In this document: one piece after another, positions 1 to 13,700 of the stretch
Layout: every line of letters starts with the position of its first letter
Numbering within the stretch: the stretch's first letter is position 1
DNA from: Tribonema minus
Lineage: Eukaryota; Sar; Xanthophyceae; Tribonematales; Tribonemataceae
Reading direction: 5' to 3'
NCBI GenBank assembly: GCA_017506865.1
Contig: JAFCMP010000148.1
Location: 62,001-126,000, forward strand
DNA: 64,000 bases
Position numbers and translations under genes: made by a program
Notes under the pieces: generated by a model
The model's database searches: none
The model's input: the letters and a program-made list of their open reading frames with translations, nothing else
What the model was told of the DNA's origin: nothing

Positions 1-3000
1 GAGCAGCACGGCTCAGCGCCCCCCTCAAAAACCCCTCCCCCCGCAAAGCTGAGCGCTGCTGGGACGGCGGCGTCGCTGAGCGTCGGCGCGGCGACGTGGG
101 CGGAGACGCTCGCGCTGAGCTCCACGCTGCAGAACCGTCTGCTGGCGTGCCTGCTGAGCGTTGCGCTGCTGTGGGTGACGAGCCTGTCGACGGCGAGCTG
201 GCTCACGTTCGGCGCGATACCGTCGCCGCCGCTCGTGGACGTGTACGCCGCGGTGGTGAGCCCTATGTACATACATATACAGAAGTGTGGTACAAGGTCA
301 GATATTGTTCAGTATGTATGGAGTACTTGCATGTGCACATCGGTGCAATATTGTCGCCGCCACTTGTCGAGGTGTACGCCGCGGTGGTGAGCCCCCTGTA
401 TATATACGACAGGGTCATATAAATGTCTGTGCGTATGCGTGTAGGATTCTTTGTACTTCAAGGTGTATACTTCAGAAGTAGTTCAGAGATGAAGTGTGTA
501 AGATTGGCATGACAGTGACCAGCCTGTCCACGGCGAGCTGGCTCACGTTCGGCGCGATACCGTCGCCGCCGCTCGTGGACGTGGACGCCGCAGTGGTGAG
601 CTGCGTGTAGGACCATACGCGTGTACTGTACGTATGTGTGTAGGATGTTTCGTACTGTGAAGTATACAATTCGGAGAGGGCATGTGTAAGATTGGCGTGA
701 CAGCGTCGCCGTCTGTGGTGGACGCGCGGGTCAATGGCTGAAACGGTCATATTTTTGCATACTCTGAAGTATATATATATAGAAGCATGCCAAGGTTGTA
801 AGCACGCACGGTCAGCTGAGTAACGTTGCCCTCATGAACGTGTATGCCGCAGTGGTGAGCCACACGTATCGTAGCGTACAAATGCCATGCTTGTATGCAA
901 CTTGAAGCTGCATTATGAGCAACTGCTGCAGATGCGTGGAGCGCCACGGTGGCGCTGGAGCGGAAATGGTGGCGTGCTCGCCGAGGACTGTCGAGCGCAG
1001 TGCTGATGCACATTTGCACTTCATACTTGTACTTTTTATTAATTCTCGCTCAGGGCGCGAAAAAGCCCAGATGATTGGCGTCTAGCTGTAAGGAATCTAC
1101 ATGTCGTATGACAGTCTGAAATACTTGTACTTCTGGTCACAGCGTTTTCTGCATACTCACCCTTCTGGTCATAGACTATTACGCCGAGCAAGGCACTGTT
1201 ATGTGCACTGGGGCACTTGAAGTTACACAAAGAACGATTCCTTCACAGGTGAACACAGCGGCACACCTCCACCGTGACCCCTGAGCACCCAGCACTGACG
1301 CCCCATCTCGCGACCGCCGCCGCCGCCGCCACCGCCGCCGCCACCGCCGCCGCCGCCGCTGCTCGCCGCGCCGCGCAAACAGCGCTACGCGGCGCACGTC
1401 GCGCAGGAGCAGCGCAACGAGTACGCGGCGTGCGCGGATGCTCAGGCGCCGGCGTGCGAAGCGGACCTGCGAGCGTTCGAGGCGGGCGCGCGCGCCGCCG
1501 GCGCCGCCGCCGCCGCGGCCAACGCCGCGCGCGTCGCGGCGGCGCGCGCGGCGACGCTGTCGTGCCGCGCCTCCACGGGCGCCGCGGTGGCGGTGCTGCA
1601 GGCGTGGACGGCGGCGTCGCAGGAGGTATGTAGGGTATGGGCGGACCCTGAACCTAACCCTAACCTAACCCTAGCCCTTACCCTAGCCCTAGCGCCTGCG
1701 CTGTCGATGACGGCGATGGGCGTCGCGTGCAGACGGCGGAAAGCTCAGTTCAGAGCAAGCCCGTCATTCTTAATTCGATGTACGACAATAACATCTGTCG
1801 ACATGATGCGCACGCGCCGCAGGCGCCGTCGCGCTGCCAGGACGGCGGCGGCGGCGGCAGCAGCGGCGGCGCAGGTGAGCTCTGTTAGTCAGGACATCAA
1901 AAACTTCAGCCAGGATGCAGTAGAAGCATTGAGGCCAAGCGGCTGTCTGCCGCCGTTGTGGGCACGTGCCGCAGGTGCCATTATGCTGTCAGCATGGTGA
2001 CGGCAGCGGCAGCGGCAGCGGCGGCAGGGGTGAGCTCACGGCAGCGCTGACTGGTGGGCGCAGTTCTGTTCTGTTGCGCTGTGTTGATCATGAGACCAGA
2101 AACTTCAGCGATAATGCAGTAGAAGCATTGAGGCCAAGCGACTGTCTGCCGACGTTGTGCGTGCGGGCTGCAGGTGCCGTCGCGCTGCCAGAACGGCACC
2201 GGCGACGGCAGCGGCGGCGACGGGGGCGAGCTCACGGCGCTGGCGAGCACTGTTCAATTATGCTGCGCCATGTTAATCAGGAGACAAAACGCTTCCGCCA
2301 GAATGCAATAGAAGCATTGAGGCTAAGCAGGCATTGTGCGCACATGCCGCAGGTGCCATCGCGCTGCCAGAACGGCACTGGCGACGGCAACGGCAGCGAT
2401 GGGCGCGAACTCACGTCGTTGGTGGGCACCGTGGCGGGGGGCGGAGGCACAGACATATCGGCGGCGTTCGGCGTCAGCGCGGCGGCGTACAAAATCCAGT
2501 CAGAGGTGCGTAAACCACGACACACTGCTGCCTGTACAATGCTCACGGCCGTCGAGGTCAAGAATTGGGGTAGGATGAGGGTTACAAGTCCGCGCCGGGT
2601 ACAAGGCTCACAGCCGTCAAGTTTAGGGTTAGGGGGTAAGGGTAAGGGTTACGAGTAAGGCTAACATTACATTAGGGTTAGGTTTGAGGTTAGGGATGAG
2701 ATTAGGGTTGAGGCAGGGGTTATGCACTGGCCTATTCATTGTATAGCGCAGTGGTCGGCGCGGCGCGCAGCTGCACGCAAGGCACCTGCGGACGTCGGCA
2801 GCGCGCGCGTTTTTCTATTTCCACGGCACTCGGTGTCTTGTACTCGACCCCGCAGTCCGCTTGGTCTTGCATGCAGCCATGATCACGGACAGGCCAACAT
2901 GTACGCACGGCCTGGTGTTTATGTATAAAAATCGCGAGGGGGGGACGGGGTGTCCTATGTGTCCGTAGGGCTTACTCCCATGCAGCAGCCTAGTCTGCAC

Positions 3001-6000
3001 TGCGCTGCAAGAGCTTGGACACCGCTGCTGCAACACAGCCCAGCATGGGCGCACCGTGTGTGTACTCCATGCACAGGGTCTGGGCTGAGCAACGTGATGC
3101 GTTCATAAACCGCGGGTGTTAGTGCACCGCAGTACACACGAGGTGGTTGCCATTGAGACACTTTCATATCGTCACATGACACATGGATTCTGTACTCCTT
3201 CAAGCTGGCCAGCACCACCCCCCCTCCCACAGTGAGCACGTCTCATAAGTGTTGCGCTGCGCTGGGCTTTTGCGCGTCTCACGTCCTGCCGTCGCTGCCG
3301 CTGCCGCCGCCGCTGCCGCCACCGCCGCCGCCGCTGCCGCTGCCGCTGCAGGAGCTGGTGGTGCACATGAGCACGTACACGCAGGAGCGGCAGGCGTACG
3401 ACGCGGCGTTCGCCGCCAACATGTGAGTGCGCGGAGCACTCAGCGGCAGCGCTCAGCTCGGCTGAATGTGTTGCCGTCGCGTGGGTGGGATCCCGAAAAG
3501 CGAACCTACAGGTGGCGGGTTGGGGTTAGGGTTAGGGTCAGGGTTCAGGGTTCCTAACCCTCATTACTTGTTGCCGCTCAGGGTTAGAATGGAGGTCATG
3601 GGAAGGGTGTCAGGGTTAGGTTTGAGGTAAGGCTTGCGAAGCTGTGGCTATGACTGTGGCTCGGTTGATGGAGCCAACGAGCTTTCACCCGGGCGTGATG
3701 TGGCGGGATTGCGCCAGCAGTGGTCACTCGAGCACATGACACCCACTGCAGCCGCAATTTACCTTGAAGATGCGGAAGGACCGTGATGCTCCGCAGTGGC
3801 ACAATGCTGAACACGAAATGTCAGGCTGCATAAAACTTTGCATTTTTGTATTTCAGGCAAAGTCACAAAGTACGGCAGCAGTGCCGCATGAGGCATGCCC
3901 GTCACGAGGAACTCGGACGCACGGGAAGTGGCAGCAGCACTTAAGACAATGAGGTGTGCACTGCTGCACTGAGCGCTGCTGTGCCGTGCGCAACGGCGAC
4001 GGCTCAGGCAATGCACCTCTTTGTGAAATCAGTGTGGCAGTGATCTGACGCATTGCATTCGGCGGCACTGTCGCAGGGGACGTTCGCAGCACCGTGCCAC
4101 GAGAGCTCAATGTATATGTGCAGAACATAACATACGCCGTGCACTGCTCCAGAGGGCGACGCGCCACGCCGCGTTTCTGCGCGCAGAATACATGGACTTC
4201 AAGTAGTGTACCCGTGCCGTGCACTGCTTCAGAGGGTTGACACGTCGCGCCGCGTGTGTGCGCGTAGAACACATGTGATATACATGCGCAGTGCGCTGCT
4301 TCACGCGGCGGCGCGTCATGCCTCGTGCGCGTCCGTGTCCGTGCGCGTAGAATGCGATGTGATGTGCTGCGCGCTGCTTCAGACGTTTACACGTCATGGC
4401 TCGTGCGCGTTTGTGAATGCGCGTATGCCATTGTGGCAGGACGCTGGCAGCGGAGAGCGCAGCAGCGGCAGTGCCGGCGGCGGCGGCGGCGGCGCTGGCG
4501 GCGCATGCTGCGACGTACAGTGCCGCCATGGCGGAGCTCGTCAGCGCCGCGGATGACCTCGTGTCATGTACTTCGCCGCGATCTCAGGTATCAGACGCAT
4601 GGTGATTTGTTCGTAGCCTGCTACGAGTACGCCAGATGATGTGTATGATGCTAGATGTACTTGAGCGTGACATCAGTATGTGTAACTGATAGCGGCGCAG
4701 ACAGCACGGTGTCGTGCACGTCGCCGCGCTCTCAGGTATCGGACGCGGTGATGATTTGTGCGTGAGTTATATGATAACATCAGATGATGGTATCATGTGA
4801 GGGGTGCCTGTACGTGACAGTGTTTGTATTTGACACGGGCGCGGACGACTTGATGTCGTGTACTTCGCCACGCTCTCAGGTATTGAACGCGTGATGATTC
4901 GCATGTAGTCTTCTACGATAATATCAGCCTGTGTGCATCAGTCACGCTAGAGGTCACTTGAATATGATTTTGGCGCCGCATACAATTTTACACCGTGTGC
5001 ACGTCGTCATGCTCGCAGGTAACGCTGAGCGTTTTGTAAACGCATTTGTATCATGGCTACTGTGGCTACAATTGTAGTGTAGCGCACTTGCGTCATAGCC
5101 CTAACCCCTAACCCTGACCCCAGAGGCAGTTGCGTGTTGCAATGCGGCCCACAACTTTAGCACTCCTCGAGGCTGATAGTCTCACATGCACATCCCATCA
5201 GCTCCGTGGTCGCGTGAAGAAAACCCTGCTACCTATTAGGGCTTAAGAATAGCTTTAGGGTTGTAGAGATGAGAAAATAGATTTGGGGCTAGGTGTAGGG
5301 GGATAGGGCCAGGTTGGGGTAGGGTCAGAGATAGTGTTAGGGTGAGGGTGAGGGTAGGGGTTTCTGGTGAAAACGCTAAGCGCGCGCCGCCCCGGTCACG
5401 GAGACGTATGCAAGTGGTCGCGGCCTGCAAGACCGCCGACGGTGTGCGCGTGGGCTACATTAGGATGAAAATTAGGGTCGGGGCTGGCTATGGTTAGGGT
5501 TAGAGGGAGGGTCAGGGTTGGGACCAGGATTCTGACGGAAACTTTGAGCACGCCACCCTCTTGTGGAGACGTGAACAGGTGGTCGCCGCCTGCGAGACTG
5601 CCGACGGCGTGCGCGTGGGTTAGGGTTAGGGTCAGGGCTAGGGTGAAGGTTAGGGGTTGGTAAAAAAGTAGGGTCAGGGCTAGGATTCCCGATGCAAACG
5701 CTCAGCGCGTCGCCCCTGTTGCGGAGTGGTATGCAGGTGGTCGCCGCCTGCAAGACGGCCGATGGTGTGCGCGTGGCGCTGGACAGTGTGGTGACCACGC
5801 TGCAGGCGCAGCTCGCCAAGACGCAGGCGGCGCTGCGGGCGTATGTCACGGCCATTGCGCTCTACCAGGTGTGTATTCTGTGGCTCTTGTCACCGCGTGC
5901 TGCTGGTCTTCGACTGAGATCAGAGCCGCTCGCGGGCGTTGTGCATGTGCGTGTGTGTGTCTCTGTCAGGTGCTTCACGATACGAGGTGCTTCACGATAT

Positions 6001-8066
6001 GTAAGCGGTTCTGTGCATGTGCGTATGTATACGTGTATGCAGCAATTAGGGCTAGGTCAGGGTGAGGGCCGGCCGTCATGTGCCCAGCATGCAGCAGAGC
6101 CGAGCAGAGGGCGTTAGCAGCAGCGTCTCCTGCATCCATTCACTTGTTGATCCATTCATTCGTGCATTCACCTGCCATGCACTCGCTCATGCGCATCCGT
6201 GCACAGCTGCGGCAACCACATCATTCACGACCGCAACGCGTGCGCGCATCCCCGTCCTGCGGCACATGTTCAACACTTCCCAAGTTGCTCTCGGTGACGT
6301 GCCCGCGCCCGCCCCCTCTACCCTGCCGCACCCCTAACCCTAACCTAACTCTAACCCTAACCCTTACCCTAACAATGCCTTGCAGGCCGACGTCCAGGCG
6401 GCATTCGCGGCGGCGCAGGCACTGTACGCCAGCATCGACAGCGCCCTCAACAAGCTGAGCCCTGACGCGAAGAGCCTCGTCAGCAGCCTGCTGGGTGAGC
6501 GATGCGTGCATGTACAGGGCTGTCATGGCTGTAGCGCGTGATGTAATTACAGTACTATCGCAAAGGGCGCGGTGCCGTTGCTCTGCGGGCATTGGCTGCA
6601 GCTGCAGCCTACAACTTTCAACATTTGTATCCCTGACACCAGGAAGCTCATCAGGGTTGCCGTACGTGATCGCACATGATCATACGCGATCATTGAGGTT
6701 GGGGGCGATGCGTGCATGTACAGGGCTGTCATGGCTGTAGCGCGTGATGGTTTGGGTTGGGGTTAGGGTTCGAACTAGGGTTAGGGTTAGCCCTAACCCT
6801 ATATTTAAATTTAGGTTAGGGCTACCCCTAACCCAACTCAGGTCAGGGTTAGGGTCAGGTTAGGGTTAGGGCTAGCTGTAACGCTAACCGTACTGTCGCA
6901 AAGGGCGCGATGCCGTTGCTCTGCGGGCATCGGCTGCAGCCTGCCACTCTCAATAGCTGCATCCAGGAGGCTCATCAGTGGCCTGCTAGGGTAGGATTGC
7001 TTGGCCACCGATCGGAGAGGTCCCCGCCCCTACTTCAGGGCTCACAGCTGAAGCATTGTACATGCGGTACATTCGCCTCGATTCTTTGATTCGCACTCGT
7101 GAGGTCTCACACACCTGCAAGCAGAGAAAGCAACTGCAGCTGCAGCTCGCGCGCTCGTACGGCAAGAAGGTCCAGCGACGCTGTGAATCCTACATGTTGA
7201 GCGCCGCTTCAACAAGACTCGGACTCACACATCTGAGTACACGAGTCTCATTCCCTGCGCAGGTCCGTGGGGCCTGCTGAGCGCTGCCCTGGCCCCTTCG
7301 CTGCGCGCGGACGTGCCCGGCGTGGACGGCGTCCTGACGGGCGCGCCGTCGGTGGCAACGCTCGACGAGGTGTGGGCCGCATCAGAGGGGTGAGTGACTC
7401 TCCTGTGACCACCAGCCCCCTTGAACTTCAACACTAGCGTACCACCAGCCCCCTTGAACTTCAACACTGGTCAAGACTGTCTGCATGCTGGTGCTGTGCC
7501 CGGCGTGGACGGCGTGCTGAACAGCGCGCCGTCGGTGGCAACGCTCGACGAGGTGTGGGCCGCTTCAGAGGGGTGAGTGACTCTCCGCTTCTCACCTCTT
7601 CAGCACCGGTGCCGGTCAACTGCAATGTCGATGTGTTGCCCGGGGAGCGCGAGCAGATTGGTGGTCAGACCGGTCGCACGGCGCAGTGTGCGCAGCACGG
7701 ATGGTGTGCTGATCAGTGCGCCGTCAGCGGCAACGCTGGATGAGGTGTGGGACGCGTCAGAGGGGTGAGTGACTCTCCGCTTCTCATCATCTTCAACACT
7801 GTTGCAGCTCAGCACTGTGCCCAGGCAGACTGGTGGTCGGACTGTTTGTATGGCTGTGCGTGCACAGCGTAGTTCGCGTGCTGACGGGCGCGCCATCGGT
7901 GGCAACGCTCAACGAGGTGTGCCCGCGTTGGAGGAGTGAGTGACTCCGCTTCGATCAAAACACTGTCAAGATCAGGTGACTCGCCGCTCCTACTTCAATA
8001 CTGTTCCAGTTCAAGGGCAGCGTTCAAGTGTGTTGTGGACCGTGATATTTCTAAGTGAGCTCTTAC

Positions 8067-8100
<34 letters not shown>

Positions 8101-9085
8101 GCCCTCCACGATTGGGCGGAAATGAGCCCTGCCTTGCTGACTGTAACGCCCCCACTCAGGCTGTGCAACACTCCAGTGATGCAAGGAGAGCTAGCAACTC
8201 AGACTTGTCAGCGTGAGGTGATGCAAACCAAGCAAAGTGAATGCCACTGAGGAACATGAGCACATGAGACCTGCGTGTGTATGTGTGCCACGGGGGGAAC
8301 ACAGCAATCCCAGCACGCGATCGGTCGCCGCACGAAGCGCCAAAAGAGTGTCTGCAGCCTACCAGCACGGCCGCGCGCGCTGGCACTGCGCGCGGATGTG
8401 CATGCTATATGTCCCTAACCCTAAGCCTAACCCTAATCCTAACCCTAGCCCTAACCCTAACCTTAACCCTAACCCTAGCCCTAACCCTAACCCTACCTAC
8501 CCCACCCGTATGATAAAACCTGAAGTGCGACCTGCCGTCTTGCAGAGCGTACGAAGATTACCAGGCGGCCGCGGCGGCGCTGCAGACGAGCGCCGCCGCC
8601 GCCTAATCCTAGTTCTAACCCTAACCCTACCCCTAACCCTACCTACCCCACCCGTACATACCATAAAACCTGACGTGCCACCTGCCGTCTCGCAGAGCGT
8701 ACGAAGACTACCAGGCGGCCGCCGCGGCGCTGCAGACAAGCGCCGCCGCCGCCGCCGCCGCGCTTGCGGCGCAGCTCAATGCGACGCTGGACGCGCAGCT
8801 GCGCGCGCTGCTGCCGGGCGGCTACGACCCGCCGCGCTACTGCACCAGCGCCGCCGCCGCCGCCGCCGATGCTCATGTGGGCGCGTCTCTTGAAGCGGCC
8901 AGGTGTGCGCCATTGCTTAGCAGCGTGGTATGCCATTCCTAGACACGCAATGCTAATGTACATAGTGCGCGGGTGACTCTGGCTTGAGAGGGGCATACGG
9001 GATGCGTGCTCTGGGGTGCTTGCAAGTGCTGCGTCTGCTGTTGGCGGGTGGCTGTGAAATGCCGCGCTGCTGGTGCTGCTGCTGC

Positions 9086-9142
<57 letters not shown>

Positions 9143-10715
9143 GGCGGCGGCGCCGTGCGGCTGCTGCTGCGTCGCCGCGTGGCGGCGGGCGCATTGGCAA
9201 AGGCGCACACACGTGCGGCGCTTAGCTCAGACTCAGCGTGCTGCAGGAACCCTCCATAAATGGCAGAGAGCGTGCCGCTGTAAGAGTTGTGCGTGCTGCG
9301 CCAACAACTATCCTGCAGAACGGCGCGCGCGCTCTCTCCGACTGACGTGCTGCTTCAAGCGCCCTGCTACTCCGATGACGCACGCGACGGCGCAGAGCAC
9401 TATGCACCCCGCAGACCCCTGTGCATGTGCCATCCAAACGCATCACTCAACAGGGGTCGCGCTTGCACCGACGCTCACCGCGCCGCCGCTGCCGCCGCGC
9501 CGCCGTCGCGCCACCGCCGCGCAGCGCGGGGCAGAGCCTGTGGTCGCGCCAGGACGCGCTGCTGGACCTGGAGGCGACGTGTATGACGGACGATGCGGCG
9601 GCGCACGCGCGCAGCACCGGCGCCTTCGTCGACGGCGCCGCAGCAGCGCTCGATGGCATGTTTACGCTGTCGCTCAGCGCGCGCGCCGGCGCCGCGGCGG
9701 CGCGCGGCGCGCCGGCGGTGCTGCCGATGTCGGCCGCGATCGCGCCGAACGCGACGGCATATAGGTGAGCGGTGGTACCGATGACGGGGGAACAGGCGTA
9801 CGGAATAGAATGTGAAGTTTCTGCGGAGAGACTCGGGGAAGCAGCAGCGTAGTGCCATCACTTGTTGTCTGGCGCAGGCCAACGACACGAGGCACGCGGC
9901 TGAAGCAGAGCCCGGGCTGGTGGGCAACACAGGAAGACGTCGACCGCGATCGCGCCGAGCGCGACGGCGTACAGGTGAGCAATGGTACTGATGACGACCT
10001 TGACTTGGGGTTAGGGTTAGGGTTAGGGTTAGGGTTAGTAACTACACGCGCCCTAAGCAGCTGGCGTAAGCTAGGTTCAACGTCGAACGCGCTGGTGCAC
10101 TGTGGCTCGTGCTGCGATTCCAGAGGGCGCGCAGCCGCCGCCGCCGCCGACCGCGGCCGCAGCAAATAGACCGCGTGCTGGGGAGCGATGCCGCTGACAG
10201 TGCCTTCTGCCATACGTGAGAGAATCTCGCGTGCGCGCTGGAGCAGGTGGTGTAAGCCCAGTTCGCGCTGCGAGCGCATTTGCTGGAGCGTCCGCACTTC
10301 GAGTTGAACTTTGAGGGCCTCGTATTGCCCCTCTCATGGACCGCCATTGCGTTGCAGCAGGTGTCGCACAGGCACCCGACGGGGGCGACGCAGCTCTGTA
10401 GCTGGTCAATGGCTGCATCTGCTGGTGCGGAGCGCCCTGATGTTCGACAACATTGCGCACTCTTCCGCCGACTGCAGTGTACACGTGCCGGTTCCGGCGC
10501 CGCGCCACCGGCGCGTTCGACCCCATGCAGCTGCTGGCGCATTCGGTGTCGCTGCGCGCGGCGCCTTTGTCGTACGGTACGCACACTCGCACGTGCTTGC
10601 CGCGTCAATGCCATACTGCATCCTCAGTGCCGTTGGCGGCGCCGCGCGCGTACATTCTTTCTGCGCGTCCATGCAGTGCACCAAGCATTGCGACACACAT
10701 ATACACACACACACA

Positions 10716-10769
<54 letters not shown>

Positions 10770-13700
10770 TGCCCGCCGCGTCAACACCATCTTTTGCTTC
10801 CTCTCGGCGCCCCGGATGCGCTTTGAACCGCAATTCCGTCGACAGCGCCGCGCGCCTACGGCCTTTTGCGCACTCGCACACAACTCACGCACTACACGGC
10901 GCACGCGCATATGCACACTTCAGACGCGCACGCGCTGCATGCGCTGATCGATGCTGCATGCCTCCTCCTCCTCTGCGTCGCCGCGCCGCAGCTTCTTCAC
11001 ACTGCAGTCCGTGGACAACGCGGCGCTCGCGAGCGGGCAGTTGAACTTTGTGGAGATTTTCGACGCGCTCAACCTCATGTGGCTGCTCGCGCTTGCGTGG
11101 GACTACGCGTTCCGCCTGCTGCGCACGCTGCGCACGTTCGCGCTCTTCTGGCGCCGCGGAGGTCGGTGTTGTTTAACCTCACACTTGAAAGCGCATGCTG
11201 TTGACAGACTACGCGTTCCGCCTGCTGCGCACGCTGCGCACGTTCGCCCTCTTCTGGCGCCGCGGAGGTCGGTGTCGTTGAGCCTAACACTTGAAAGCGC
11301 GCACTTTTTCAAAAGAGACTATGCGTTCCGCCTGCTGTGCACGCTGCGCACGTTCGCGCTCTTCTGGCGCCGCGGAGGTCGGTGTTGATTAAACTCACAC
11401 TTGAAAGCGCATGCTTTTGACAGACTACGCGTTCCGCCTGCTGCGCACGCTGCGCACGTTTGCCCTCTTCTGGCGCCGCGGAGGTCGGTGTCGTTGAGCC
11501 TCACACTTAAAAGCGCATACTTTTTCAAAAGAGACTATGTGTTCCGCCTGCTGCGCACGCTGCGCACGTTCGCGCTCTTTCTGGCGCCGCAGGGGTAGGA
11601 ATGTGCGCACTTCGCAGAGTATGCGCTTCAACTCTTGCACATCAACTTCTATTGTGACGCGTGGGGACGGCTGGCGGAGCGAGTATGAAAGCTGCCCTGC
11701 GGGCATCCCCTCCCTCTGTGTCATCTGCATCGCCTGGCAAAAGACAGGATGTGCGGGCTCTATCAGCGTGCCTACCAGGCTAGAACCCTGCTGCAGTCAT
11801 GTGCGCGGTGCTGTTGGCCTGTGCCAGGCAAGCAGTGATGCACATGCTTCTGTGAGCTCGTGACACCAAAGTGCAGGGCGGAATAGCAGCAGCCGCTGTC
11901 TGAGCTTATTGCTACTGAATGAGCTGGCTTGCTCGCTTCAACGCAGTCATGAAGTGTATGGCACGCATGCGCCGCCGCTGCTGCTGCTGCTCTACCACAG
12001 TCCGAACGCACTGACTCATGCCTTAATTACGGGGCGTGATGGTTGCTATTCACGTCACCGCACAAAGCTGACTTGCGTTCATAAGTTTCCCTCCTCGGCG
12101 CTGCTGCGTTGTGCAGCCAGAAGCTGACTCGCACTCCAGTATGGCCATTTCAGCAAGCTCTCGATTGCGTGTGACCCCCCCCCCCCCCCTCCCCCCCCAC
12201 ACACACAGACATATGACCCACCCACCCCCCCGCTTCCTCCTTCTCCCCCCCCCCTTCTTTGCCACAGCGATCAACATCCCCGACGCCGACGTGAGCGTAG
12301 ACCGCATTGTGCAGAAGCTGTCGCTGCGCAACCTGACGGCGGCGGTGTGGACGGTAATCACGCACCCGTTCATCGTCGGCGCCGCCGCGTTCGTCGTGCT
12401 CGCACGTGAGTTCAGCTGGGGTATGTATGTATGTATTGCAGCAGTGGCATCGCTCAGCACACTCACCGCCTTAGGGGCACGTATCCTTGGCGCATTGTGC
12501 TGCCGGGGCCGGCGGGGGGGAAGGAGGGGGGCAGTTGCTGGCGCTGCCGGAAGGCGAGCATTGACGCTCCACTGACTTTTCTGGTTTTGCCGGGGCATAC
12601 ATGCATTGCTGAGCTCTGTTGCTACGTGGTACCTACCCTCAAATACACCGTGCTGTCAGGGGCGGGGGCTGCGATTGTTGGCACTGCCAACATCATCTGG
12701 CGCCGCTCGGCTACAGACAGCCATCGGCCTACGCTTACAGTCGGTGCGCCGCTGCGTCCGTTGCGCACGGGAGGGGGGGCCTCTTTGAAGCCACACGCAA
12801 AAAGGCGGTTAACATTGCCTTCTTTGAAGTGCTGACCTGCTGCAGTGCCCCCTTCCTCCGCCCCCCAGTGATGGTGTCGCAGGTAGCGGTCATCTACAAG
12901 CCCGTTTACCTGGAGTACCGCGCCGGCTGCGTGGACCACACGGCCAACGGCACGTTCATCACGGAGGTAACGCGCGTTCCGTGCCACTGGAACTTCACAG
13001 TTGAACCTGGAGCTTGTGTGTACAGTTTGTAAAAAATTTGCTTATGGCGTGGAAAGCCCACATACTAGAAGTCTAGCTTGCTACCATAGAAAGCCCACAT
13101 ACTAGAAGTCTAGCTTGCTACCATAATCTACATGTGTCTCGTGTAAACTTGAAAGTGTCTCAATGTGCATTGACGATTTATTTTAAACGACAGCTCCGAA
13201 TGGCGTGTACTGATGTCTGGACTGCAAGGGTTTGCTGCGGATGGGGTGGTTAAGCGTACGTTGTCTGCACATGCGTGCCAACGTCACCCCGTTCGCTACA
13301 GCCAATCCCCCGACATCGCTGGTGCTGCAACTGCAGTGCTCAGCATGCCGGCTCGATACCGTTGCAAGTGTAATAGCTGTCAAACGGAGTCGGTGATGCC
13401 ATGTTCCCATTGGAGCGTGAGTGTGCCATATTTCGAACCTGGCGTGCAGCCGAGCGCATGCGCAGAGCACGTTCACGCACGTGAGCGCATGCTGCAGCAG
13501 GTGACGCACCCATGCGCGCTTCAACACCTGCACTTCAACAACCACCAGAACCCGCTGCGTCCAGCACAGTCGCCCCTGCATGCCTGACATGCACATGAAC
13601 CTCGGTCATGCTCTGACGTCGCCTCCCCCCCCCCCCTGCACACCGTATTGCGACCCCCGTTGCCACGTAGAATGCGTACAGCGTCGCATTCAACTACGCC

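Noticed and set aside
8412-8500. Chromosome end
   Set aside because: The telomere-like arrays are short, degenerate, in both orientations and bounded by genes on both sides.
10311-10640. Possible extra exon reading FDPMQLLAHSVSL
   Set aside because: Entry and exit phases cannot both match the flanking exons.
10280-11044. Open frame of about 250 codons across a (CT)n run
   Set aside because: Exon 10 (9764) joins exon 11 (10992) directly in phase. The frame is carried by Ser-Leu from the microsatellite and has no phase-compatible splice pair.
11096-11600. CRISPR-like direct repeats
   Set aside because: Repeat units equal an exon end plus its donor, spacers are themselves repeated, and no cas gene is present. 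This is a eukaryotic intron.
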